Source: Streptomyces sp. NBC_01451 (lineage in GTDB: Bacteria; Actinomycetota; Actinomycetes; Streptomycetales; Streptomycetaceae). From it: 64,000 nucleotides of DNA. A program made the translations under genes and the position numbers. Location of the stretch: positions 10,168,001-10,232,000 of the forward strand of contig NZ_CP109479.1 in NCBI RefSeq assembly GCF_036227485.1. The letters run 5' to 3'. Below are positions 27,559 through 35,738 of this stretch, one piece after another. Position 1 is the first letter of the stretch; each line of letters begins with the position of its first letter. The notes below the pieces were generated by a model that saw nothing but the letters and a program-made list of their open reading frames with translations, had not been told where the DNA came from and made no database searches.

Positions 27559-28379
27559 CCGCATCTGCGGCCTGCCGTTTGTCTCTCTCTGCAGTGTGCA
27601 CCAGCGATGAACTGCGCTTTTGTCATGTGGGCTGGAGCGTCAGGTAACGAGAAGGGGGAATGCCGTCACTGCTGAGGGTTGTCCTGATCACGCATCGGGC
27701 AGGTCGACGAGCGATTGGCGGCGAACCCGGGGAGCGCATGCGCATTCTGGGACTGCATGCCTCGTGGGCAGAGTTGGCGCTGCCCCTGCGCACTGTTCTG
27801 CCGGCCTGCGGGGTGAGGGCTGTGCGGGGTGAGCATCGTCCACGTCTGCTGTACCGGCTGGCGCGGGTGGTGGAGGATCGGTTGCCCATCTGATTGTGGC
27901 GCCACCGGAATCCCGCCTCCGCTACCTGCCCGAAGCGGATCCGCCGTGTGAAGTGCAGGTCATCCTCGATGATGGGGATGGCTGTCTATGAAGGTGCCCA
28001 TCGGTGGAGGCGGGCCCCAATCCGGCTGACGTGGACGGGCTGAGCCGTAGGAGCGTCGTCCCGTCGAAGTCGAGACCCTGGCGGGTGCCTATGGGCCATC
28101 TCGTGCTCCTGGGGGTTGCCTGTGGTGGTGTAGGGCTGATGTTGAGCGTCGCGAGGCGGGTCGGGGATCGGCTGCCCGTTCGTTTCCCGCCTGTCCTCCT
28201 GGGCTGCGCTGACTGCCGGACCGGCGGGGAGGGTGGCGGCGTATCGTTCGCAGCCTGGCTCCAAGGGGTGAGAGTCAATAGTTGCAATGAGAAATGCAAT
28301 AGCAAATATTGTTGTCGCTTGGGTGGTTCCCCTTGGTCGCTCGTGATGCGAGTATGCCCGTTCGGCAGGGGCTGGCCGT
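27559..28379. other. Gene-poor region
   Basis: No convincing gene. A plus-strand frame at 27660-27893 and minus-strand frames at 27623-27905 lack ribosome binding sites and domains. At 28275-28315 there is a short AT-rich patch (TTGCAATGAG, AATAGCAAATATTG) that stands out from the surroundings but has no clear role. Confidence 0.4.
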
Positions 28380-28808
28380 GGCTGGGTGCGGACGGCAAAC
28401 GACATGGATGTAGGTCGCCGGGTGGTTGACGGCGCGGCGGTCGCCTCGCTTGTGCGGATGGGCTCGGCGTAGTGCTCCAGGCGGTCGGTGAAGTCGTCGT
28501 CACCTCCGAGGGCATGGGTGACGCGCACGGTCACATGGGGAACGAGCGGGTCGGGTGCGAACACGGCCTCGGCCTGCCGCTCGCCCTCGCCGTCATGCGC
28601 GTCGAGGAACTCCGGGTCGCCCCAGGGGAGGTTGTGGTCGACGGCTGCCGTGCGGATCCATGACGCCCTCGGCCGCTGGGGCCACCGTGTACTCGTACAC
28701 CTCGACGGCGGACGTCACCACGTACCGGCGGGTGCGCCCCGCGAAAACCTGGCGCGCGGTCTTCGCATGCCGCGGTGTGTAGCAGACCGACTCCGTCCGG
28801 GCGGCCAT
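28380..28808 (-). pseudogene. Frameshifted gene of unknown function
   Basis: From ATG 28808 the minus strand encodes a protein-like start (CYTPRHAKTARQVFAGRTRR, then VVTSAVEVYEYTVAP). After a one-base shift it continues as DHNLPWGDPEFLDAHDGEGE and VRVTHALGGDDDFTDRLEHY. Both parts have strong GC3 bias. The combined product would be about 140 residues. I do not recognise the family; the frame change suggests decay. Confidence 0.4.
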
Positions 28809-29098
28809 GCGGCGCCCCGACCGAACTCCGGTTCGTGGGGCATCGGATAGAGGCACGGCAGGCCACCCGTCCGGGTCCGCCCACGCCGTCGCACTCTCCG
28901 GGATCTTCTCCCCTGGAGCTGTCGGGAGGGACGGGCGGCGATCACCTTGGCGCTCTGAAGGCGAGATTCGACCTGTTGAGCGACATGGCGATGGGTCTTT
29001 AGGGGTTAGGGCTCGCCCAGGTCGGCGGAACCGTTCTGGCGCGGGCGTGCCCGACTGAGAGGGCGGCGGGTTCCCGGAGAAGGGCTGGCCGATGCCGG

Positions 29099-29629
29099 TC
29101 AGCGGATGCGGGTGGAGTGGACCAGGTAGTCGCCGTTGGTGCTGCGGCGCTGGATGCCGTGGCGGCTGAGAACGGTGCGAGAGGCCTCGTTGGCCGGGTG
29201 GACCGAGGCGTGGAGGAAGACGACCTGTTCCTCCACGTGACGCGAGACGATGTCCATGAAGACGGCCTCTAGGACCGCCGTGGACGCGCGGCGGCCGTCG
29301 GACAGCGACTTTCCCTGGTGATCGACACCTACCGCATAAGCGACAAGCGCCCGCTCGCGAAAGCCGGCCGGATCGTCGGCTTCGGTCAGCGCGTGCACGG
29401 CCGCCCCGACAAGGTCCGTTCCGTCCAGGACGAGGAGCAGGCGCTGGTCGTAGACGGCTTCGTGCTGGTTGCACGACGTGATCGCGTCGCGGCGGAAGTA
29501 GGTCTGCACCTCATGGGCCCAGGGCTGATCGCACGCACGGCGCCGGGGATGATCCGCAGGGCAGCAGGCGAAGGACTGGAGAAGCCGGCCATCGCGTTTC
29601 TCTCCGCGCCGCCAAGAGACATCGTTCAT
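29099..29629 (-). CDS. GNAT-family N-acetyltransferase
   Basis: The 176-residue protein has the C-terminal GNAT pattern FLHASVHPANEASRTVLSRH, where the Asn/Ala turn and following helix contact acetyl-CoA. An earlier strand is GTDLVGAAVHALTE, and the pyrophosphate-loop region lies around SLSDGRRASTAVLE. The substrate cannot be predicted. The ATG overlaps the stop of a 44-codon upstream frame (ATGA), and the operon shares its leader with the one at 27.5 kb. Confidence 0.7.
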   Translation of the reverse strand: MNDVSWRRGEKRDGRLLQSFACCPADHPRRRACDQPWAHEVQTYFRRDAITSCNQHEAVYDQRLLLVLDGTDLVGAAVHALTEADDPAGFRERALVAYAVGVDHQGKSLSDGRRASTAVLEAVFMDIVSRHVEEQVVFLHASVHPANEASRTVLSRHGIQRRSTNGDYLVHSTRIR

Positions 29630-29760
29630 CCTTGAGCCCGCTTCACCTGCGGCATCGTCATCGCGGGCAGTCCCGTGAAGGGTGCATGAGCCGGCGGCCG
29701 TGTGTGTGCCGGCAACAGACGGACCGCGTCGGCGTCACCCACGCCCATGGAGGCTTGCAC
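29626..29760 (-). CDS. 44-codon leader frame coupled to the acetyltransferase
   Basis: GTG 29760 opens a frame beginning MQASMGVGDADAVRLL that ends with TGA overlapping the ATG of the acetyltransferase gene. The start codon and first Gln (GTG-CAA) occupy the same place relative to the conserved leader as ATG-CAA in the 27.5-kb operon. The exact overlap supports translation. The peptide has no recognisable domain and may simply couple translation. Confidence 0.45.
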   Translation of the reverse strand: MQASMGVGDADAVRLLPAHTRPPAHAPFTGLPAMTMPQVKRAQG

Positions 29761-29767
29761 GATCGCT

Positions 29768-29825
29768 CCGATCCGTCGAAAGAACGCTTCGGTGTCAGGT
29801 TAGGCATGTCGTGACGCTGGGTCAA
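29768..29825 (-). promoter_or_regulatory. Promoter and conserved leader (copy B)
   Basis: On the minus strand TTGACC (29820-29825) and TAACCT (29797-29802) are exactly 17 bases apart. They are followed by the same leader as copy A (GACACCGAAGCGTTCTTTCG and GACGGATCGG). The spacer between the two hexamers is unrelated in the two copies, so only functional parts are shared. Confidence 0.65.
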
Positions 29826-29829
29826 ACGA

Positions 29830-30501
29830 GCATTAGGGATAATGAGTCCTGATCTCAGACGACTTGGGCTGGCCTATGGATCCTGTCCCACCGGCGGCGG
29901 TCTGGTAGAGGGCGCCCGGTGCACGTTAGGTGTCTCCGGATGTGGCGACGCCCGCGACGCATCCCCGCGTGCGCGAGCGCGCTGGGCGGTGGGGGTCTGC
30001 CCGCCCAGCGCTGTCGCCGATGTCGACTGCAGGCGCGAACACCTTCTCCGGGATGTTCCGTGGGCTGCCGTTCAAGAGGAGGGCGGCTGGCGGAGAGACC
30101 CGTGCGGCGATCCCGGTCGGATCCCCGGCAGGGCCAGTCAACGACGAGCGGAGGGAACGACGCCCCAGGTGCCCCGTCGAATCCGCGGTGACTGCTCGGG
30201 CCGTAAAGGTCGACCCGTCGTCGATCCGTCGACAGGATCGGAGCTTCGTCCGGCGGCTGGCGGTGGAAGTCGACCTGAAGAACTGGATTTTTGCTCAAAG
30301 ATTCGCTTTAGTGAATATTGAAATGGCGTCCACTGTAGCCGGCCAGGCATCTGGTCCGGGACCGCCACTGCATCCGCTCCGCCAACGGGGAAGCCCGCAC
30401 TCCTCGCCGAGAAGACTTCTTCACGGACACAGGCCCGCGCGCCGCGACATCGCCACTGCAGCGCGAGCTCTGCGCAAGGCCTGAGTTCGGCGTCATACCG
30501 C
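29830..30501. other. Gene-poor region
   Basis: About 670 bases. Long plus-strand frames exist but are Arg/Pro-rich shadows without motifs. No RNA gene or repeat is apparent. Confidence 0.4.
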
Positions 30502-30860
30502 TTACTGGTTGGGGTAGGTCAGTACGATGCGGGCAGTGGCGGCTTTGCCCTGTTCATCGGTGAGGGCGAACAGGTTCATCAGTGCGCTGACTGCGGCGAT
30601 ATGCCCTGCTTGTCGACGAGGGCACTGTAGATGCCCGGCAGGTCCGCGCCGCTCACCTCGCCTCCCGCGCGGTGCGCTCGATCCTCCTGTACGGCATCGG
30701 TGCCTTCGCCCAGCGTCCCCGCATGGTCACCGGCTCCACCTACCCCGCGCCCTGGAGCGCGATGTCCCGCCGGACGCATTCGCTTCGACGACGAACTGAT
30801 CACCTGGCAGAAACCCACCGGCTTCGCCCGCTACCCCAACGCCTACCTTGAATGACGCTG
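30502..30860. pseudogene. Gene debris on both strands
   Basis: On the minus strand a frame ending at 30502 reads GHIAAVSALMNLFALTDEQG then KAATARIVLTYPNQ, a convincing protein C-terminus without a beginning. On the plus strand SILLYGIGAFAQRPRMVTGS and, in another frame, FDDELITWQKPTGFARYPNA look like parts of one gene broken by a frameshift. I cannot name either parent. Confidence 0.35.
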
Positions 30861-30942
30861 ATTACCTGCTGCAGTTTTGGGAGACCGGACCCACGGTGCG
30901 CCCTCCCCGACTCGGCCCCTATGGCGGCAACCGAGAGCCCGG

Positions 30943-31176
30943 CTACTTCAACTGGGCGTTGGCCGGTGCTGGCGTACCGTTTCTGCGGAAAAGCCAGAAC
31001 TTCAGGCGGGGTGCCCAGATTTGCCAGGGCAGGGGTTCGGTCACGGAGACCTCCACGGCCAGCCTCCGCCAGAAGTCCGGTGCCACCTCCAGCAGCGTGC
31101 TGCCGGGCCGTAATTCGTACTCCGAGTCCGCTGGGGAGGAGTTGGGGCCTCGTCTGTCTGAAGGCCGTGACGCCAA
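30943..31176 (-). CDS. Short unknown frame or remnant
   Basis: A 77-codon minus-strand frame whose middle reads STLLEVAPDFWRRLAVEVSV and PLPWQIWAPRLKFWLF with strong GC3 bias. It lies just upstream of and divergent from the giant NTPase gene. The TTG start has no clear ribosome binding site. It could be a small gene or the tail of a lost one. Confidence 0.3.
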   Translation of the reverse strand: MASRPSDRRGPNSSPADSEYELRPGSTLLEVAPDFWRRLAVEVSVTEPLPWQIWAPRLKFWLFRRNGTPAPANAQLK

Positions 31177-31236
31177 ACATGAAGAGGATCGGCCGCTCGG
31201 CTTTGCCTGTCCTACCGACGGCGGAGGTCGCGATCC

Positions 31237-34200
31237 GTGACCCCGTACGGCGGCTTCTCGACGATGGTCAACCAGCGCCGTTACCGGCGATGTCAGTGCG
31301 TCCCTCTACGCTTTGAAGCTGTGACGGCAGCAGCATTGTCCAAAGTGGTCTACCCCTGGGCGCGGCAGATGGTGTCGCTGGGAGATTGGACACCCGGCCG
31401 AGACTGGAGCAGCGCGCCTGCCGCGGAAGGGGACCACGGTCGGCGGCTGGAGGAGCTACGGGACGTGCCGGTGCTCGCCCTGTTCGGAGAGCGGGGCGCG
31501 GGCAAGTCAGTGGCGCTTGTGCAGGAGTATCAGACCCTGGAGGCTGCGCGTGCCAAGACGCGGTGGGTGAACCTGGGGCGGCACCAGACACAGTCCCAGG
31601 TCGTGACAGCACTGGCTGCCACGTCCGCTGCCCAGGAGGCGGGGGAGTGGTGGGTATTCCTGGACAGTGTCGACGAGGGCTTGAACGTCCTGCCTGCCCT
31701 GGGCGGGCTGATCGCCGACTGGATCGACTCACTCGCCGTGGACCAGCGAAGCAATATGAGGCTGCGGTTCAGCTGCCGCACGGGGCGCTGGCCCGACGTC
31801 CTGCAGGACACACTCACCAGGCACTGGCAGTCGCCACTTCAGGTGCGGCACATGATCCTGGCTCCGCTCAGCGACCACGATGTTGCCGTCGCCGCTGAAG
31901 ACTACGGTCTGGACGCTGATGTCTTCGGCACCGTGCTGCGCGAGCGGGGCCTGTCGCAGTTGTCCAGGACTCCCGTCACCCTCTTGCAGCTGCTCGAACA
32001 TCACCGTGTCAACGGGACGCTGCCTGCCACTGCGGCAGACGCCTACGAGCAGGCCTGCGTGCTCTTGTGTTCCGAGACCCGACGCCCGGCCGACGTCCGT
32101 GAACTGCGGGCTCAGCCCACGGGGCAGCGTCTGCTGCCGGTTGCCGCCCGCGTCGCGGCGACGATGCAGTTCGGCGCACACAACGTGCTGAGCGATACCT
32201 CCCCGCACCCCTCCGACCGCGGGGAAATCACCCTGGCCGAACTGGAAGGAGGACATGAGCCCGGCCTGCTGGACGGGCAGGTCCCGTGCACGACCGACGA
32301 ACTGCGCCGACTGACCGAGTCTCATCTGTTCGATCCTGTCGGCCTGTTGCGGTGGACCTTCGCGCACCGCAGCTACCAGGAATTCCTGGCAGCCCAATAT
32401 TTGCAAGCCCACCAGCTTGACCCGCCCGCCCAGGACGGATTGCTGTGGGTCGGAGACGGCGCAGCGCGGCACATCTACCCGGCCCACCGCGAAGTGGCCG
32501 CCTGGCGCAGCGGCACCGACAGCACCCTCTTCGAAAACCTCCTGCGCGACGATCCGCGGGTGCTGCTCCTGGCCGATCTGCCCGCACGGCCGGCCGCCGA
32601 CCGGGCCCGGGTCGTCGAAGCCATCTTCAGCCTGGTCCAACAAGACGACACGATCGACATCGACCATACGACGCTGCACCGCCTCGAACACCCCGGACTG
32701 TCGCAGCAGCTTCTGTCCCGCCTGCGGCCGGACGCGGACACGCTGGTGGTGTACACCGCGCTGCAAGTGGCCCGATTCTGTCCTCATCCAGAGCTGACGG
32801 ATGCCCTGCTGCAGGTCGCCGGGACCACCAGCCTGCCCGAGGAGCTACGCGCCCTTGCCCTACGGGCCGTCGCCGACTTCCGTCCCGCGGATGTCCCGAC
32901 AGTGGAACGGGTCAGGCAAGTGGCGGCCGATGACCCTTCACCGGAAGTTGTCGCTGCCGCTCTCTATCGATTGTGGCCCAGCCATCTGTCCCTGCGAGAA
33001 CTGCTCGACCTCTTTCGCGATCCGGCTGCCGACTACTACGGCCGCGCGTGGGTGCTGCGCTCGGAAATCCCTGCCCAGCTGACCGCAGCCCAGACCGGGG
33101 AGGCTCTGCTGTGGGCCCGCGACACGATTCAGCGGCCACTACCGGGGCACAGCATTGTCCTGGCCACCAGCCTGATCAGTCGCGCGGTCACCCTGGCCGG
33201 TATCGACGGGCTTCCTGGACTGCCTCATCCCGAGACCGTCATCGGTGAGGCGCTCCTCGCGCTGGCCAACCACAGCGATCTGCTGTACGGCCTTGAAGGA
33301 CGCACCGAACACGAGGCCTTGGGCGACGCCTTGCGCGCCCAGCACAGCCTGCGCCGCGCCCTGACACTCCACCTTCTCACCCACCTCGGCGAGCAAGACT
33401 TCTTCCGCGTCTGGAGCGCGGTGCCACGTGGCGGCCTGACCACCTACGACGACGCGTTCTACTGGATGGGGCACTGGGAACAACTCGCTGACGTGCCACC
33501 CGCACTAGCCCGGCTGGTCGTATCCATCACCCCACCGGCCGACCCTGATCTGCAAGCTCTGGTAGAAGCAGCCTGCCGAGCCCATCCCGCCCTCCGGCAG
33601 ATCACCGAGCGTTGGGCTCCGGCCCCCGACCCAGAACCCCGCCAAGAAGCCGACACCACTCGCGACGAGAGCCGCGTCTACAGCGAGACACGGCTGCGCG
33701 AAGCGCTTGCCGCCGTCCACACCGCCACCTCCGAGAATGTCCGCCATACCTGGGGCACCGTCATCGACCAGATGAGATGCACCCACGACGGAGCCGAGCC
33801 TTCTCGCCTGTGGGAGGATCCGCTGCTCCTGTGGGCGCACCACGCCCCGTCCCGTCCGGGGCAGGGCAGCGACCTCGATGCGGAGCTGCGGGCTGCTGCT
33901 CGGCAGGTGCTGACGACCGCGCCGCCCCTGCCATCGCACCTGCTGGCCTATGGCGGGCGCGCCAATCCGCGCCTGATGCTGGAGCTCAGTGCTCTCGCCG
34001 TACTGGGAACCCCGGACGAACTCCCCTCGACGCCCCCTGCCCACTGGGCCAGCTGGGCTCTCGCCCTGGCCACCACGAACGCTTACACATCCCCTGGCGA
34101 AGCCGTCCGGAATACCTTCCTGCTCTACTGCGCTGAACAAGCCGGCCCCGCCCTGATCACCCTGCTTGACGAGGTGCTCCGCGATCCCCACACGGACGCC

Positions 34201-35529
34201 GCCACCACACACGACCTGGCCCGCCGCCTCGGCGCCCACACGCAGCAGGACGCCGTCGACGCTCTCGCCGTCTGGGCCGACCACCCAGACCGCGACCCTG
34301 AACACTGGCAGGGCGTCACCAGCGCCCTGGCCTTCACCGGCCACCCCAGCGCCTACGCGCGCCTGCAGGCGACCCTCGACCTCGATCCTTCGAACTCGGC
34401 CATGACACCCGAAACCCTGACCCGATGGCTCATGGCAGCGCAGATCCTTGTGTACTGTCCGGCACTGCCGAAACTGTGGCCGCTCGTGCACAAACATCTG
34501 CACAACGAGATACTCGCCCGGTCCTATATCGACCAACTCGGCCAGCGCCCCGTGCACCACTACACGCAGCCGCACCAGCTGGCCGACCTGACCGAGGAAG
34601 CCCTCGCCGAGCTATACCTCGCGCTCGCCCGACATGCTCCAGCGGAAGCTCTGGACCCGCCCTTGCGCTCCGGCTGGATCGGCGAGGACCACTTCGGCGA
34701 GCTGATCCGATCCATTCCACCGCTCCTCCAGGCCAAGAACACGCCGCAAGCTGCCCACCAGCTGCACCGTCTGGCCTCCCAGACAGGACTGTGGCGTCTA
34801 CGCCACCTCGCCCGGCAGACCGCAACCACCGCCGCGCAATCCCTGCACGCCCCGGTAACGCCCCCTCAGCTCAGGGCACTTGCCGAATCGCACCAACGCC
34901 GCTGGGTTACTGACGAAGGACACCTCCTGGCGCTCGTGCTGGAGGCTCTCGGCCGCTTCCAACACGCTCTGCATCGTCCCAACGGCCTGAGCATCGCCCT
35001 GTGGAACCGCTCGGAGTTCTCTGCGGCACAAGCCGAGTGGTGGCCCTGTTGGGAGGAAGACCTCAGCGACATCCTTGCCGCGTTCCTCCTGCAGGACATC
35101 GGCGGCTACCGTGTGGTCGTCAATCGTGAAGTCCAGCTCGACCGACCGGGTCTGGCTGGCCGCCGCACCGACATCCAGATCGAGGTCCCAGCCCCGCCAG
35201 ACAGCGGACACGACCCGGTCAGACTGGTGATCGAGTGCAAAGGCTGCTGGAACAGCACGCTGCCCACAGCCTTGGAACACCAACTAGTCGACCGCTACCT
35301 GAACACCCCTCGCACGGCAGGCATCCTGCTGACCGGCTACTTCGACTGCGACCGTTGGTCGGCCACCAAGCGGCGATCCTGCCCCGCAACCCATCACACG
35401 CTCGCGTCAGTTGACCAGCACCAGCAAAAACAGGCCCATACACAGCAAGCCCTCAAGAGTGTCCCCGTCGCAGCCTTCACCCTCGACTGCACCCTGCCTT
35501 CGCCGCCATCGCAAGGTCGGCAGGCATGA
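31237..35529 (+). CDS. Giant NACHT-like STAND NTPase with C-terminal PD-(D/E)xK-like nuclease
   Basis: The GTG at 31237 has GGAGG nine bases upstream. The 1430-residue protein has P-loop FGERGAGKSVAL (residues ~84-91) and Walker B WWVFLDSVDEG (~138-148). The sequence FAHRSYQEFLAAQYL is the typical end of a NACHT winged-helix region. About 850 residues of HEAT/TPR-like helical repeats follow. The last ~120 residues contain RRTDIQIEV (Asp1312), then LVIECKG (Glu1333, Lys1335) and LEHQLVDRYL: the D...ExK spacing and following helix of PD-(D/E)xK nucleases. Avs-type antiviral STAND proteins I know carry the nuclease at the N-terminus, so the C-terminal position is notable. Role in phage sensing and DNA cleavage is inferred. 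Confidence 0.75.
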   Translation: MTPYGGFSTMVNQRRYRRCQCVPLRFEAVTAAALSKVVYPWARQMVSLGDWTPGRDWSSAPAAEGDHGRRLEELRDVPVLALFGERGAGKSVALVQEYQTLEAARAKTRWVNLGRHQTQSQVVTALAATSAAQEAGEWWVFLDSVDEGLNVLPALGGLIADWIDSLAVDQRSNMRLRFSCRTGRWPDVLQDTLTRHWQSPLQVRHMILAPLSDHDVAVAAEDYGLDADVFGTVLRERGLSQLSRTPVTLLQLLEHHRVNGTLPATAADAYEQACVLLCSETRRPADVRELRAQPTGQRLLPVAARVAATMQFGAHNVLSDTSPHPSDRGEITLAELEGGHEPGLLDGQVPCTTDELRRLTESHLFDPVGLLRWTFAHRSYQEFLAAQYLQAHQLDPPAQDGLLWVGDGAARHIYPAHREVAAWRSGTDSTLFENLLRDDPRVLLLADLPARPAADRARVVEAIFSLVQQDDTIDIDHTTLHRLEHPGLSQQLLSRLRPDADTLVVYTALQVARFCPHPELTDALLQVAGTTSLPEELRALALRAVADFRPADVPTVERVRQVAADDPSPEVVAAALYRLWPSHLSLRELLDLFRDPAADYYGRAWVLRSEIPAQLTAAQTGEALLWARDTIQRPLPGHSIVLATSLISRAVTLAGIDGLPGLPHPETVIGEALLALANHSDLLYGLEGRTEHEALGDALRAQHSLRRALTLHLLTHLGEQDFFRVWSAVPRGGLTTYDDAFYWMGHWEQLADVPPALARLVVSITPPADPDLQALVEAACRAHPALRQITERWAPAPDPEPRQEADTTRDESRVYSETRLREALAAVHTATSENVRHTWGTVIDQMRCTHDGAEPSRLWEDPLLLWAHHAPSRPGQGSDLDAELRAAARQVLTTAPPLPSHLLAYGGRANPRLMLELSALAVLGTPDELPSTPPAHWASWALALATTNAYTSPGEAVRNTFLLYCAEQAGPALITLLDEVLRDPHTDAATTHDLARRLGAHTQQDAVDALAVWADHPDRDPEHWQGVTSALAFTGHPSAYARLQATLDLDPSNSAMTPETLTRWLMAAQILVYCPALPKLWPLVHKHLHNEILARSYIDQLGQRPVHHYTQPHQLADLTEEALAELYLALARHAPAEALDPPLRSGWIGEDHFGELIRSIPPLLQAKNTPQAAHQLHRLASQTGLWRLRHLARQTATTAAQSLHAPVTPPQLRALAESHQRRWVTDEGHLLALVLEALGRFQHALHRPNGLSIALWNRSEFSAAQAEWWPCWEEDLSDILAAFLLQDIGGYRVVVNREVQLDRPGLAGRRTDIQIEVPAPPDSGHDPVRLVIECKGCWNSTLPTALEHQLVDRYLNTPRTAGILLTGYFDCDRWSATKRRSCPATHHTLASVDQHQQKQAHTQQALKSVPVAAFTLDCTLPSPPSQGRQA

Positions 35530-35738
35530 ATTGCGGCGACGAACCGGGCGGCCATAGGGCCGATCAGATGCCCACGATGGCCAGCGTATGTTGCAGGCCA
35601 CGGCAGTTCGGTGACTTTGCCGGCCCGCCCGGGCCATCCACATCGTGGCGTCCGGCGAGAGCTGGATCCCGGATGCCCCTTCGTCCGTCCGCCGATCGTC
35701 CTGAGCAGGATGCGGCTTTCTCGGAGCCGGTACGGGTG

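Noticed and set aside
29930..30484. 184-codon plus-strand frame
   Set aside because: No ribosome binding site or domain, irregular third-position bias; region treated as gene-poor.
30848..31240. Plus-strand frame whose stop overlaps the GTG of the giant NTPase
   Set aside because: Composition is not protein-like and the minus strand has better coding bias over the same bases; the overlap looks accidental.
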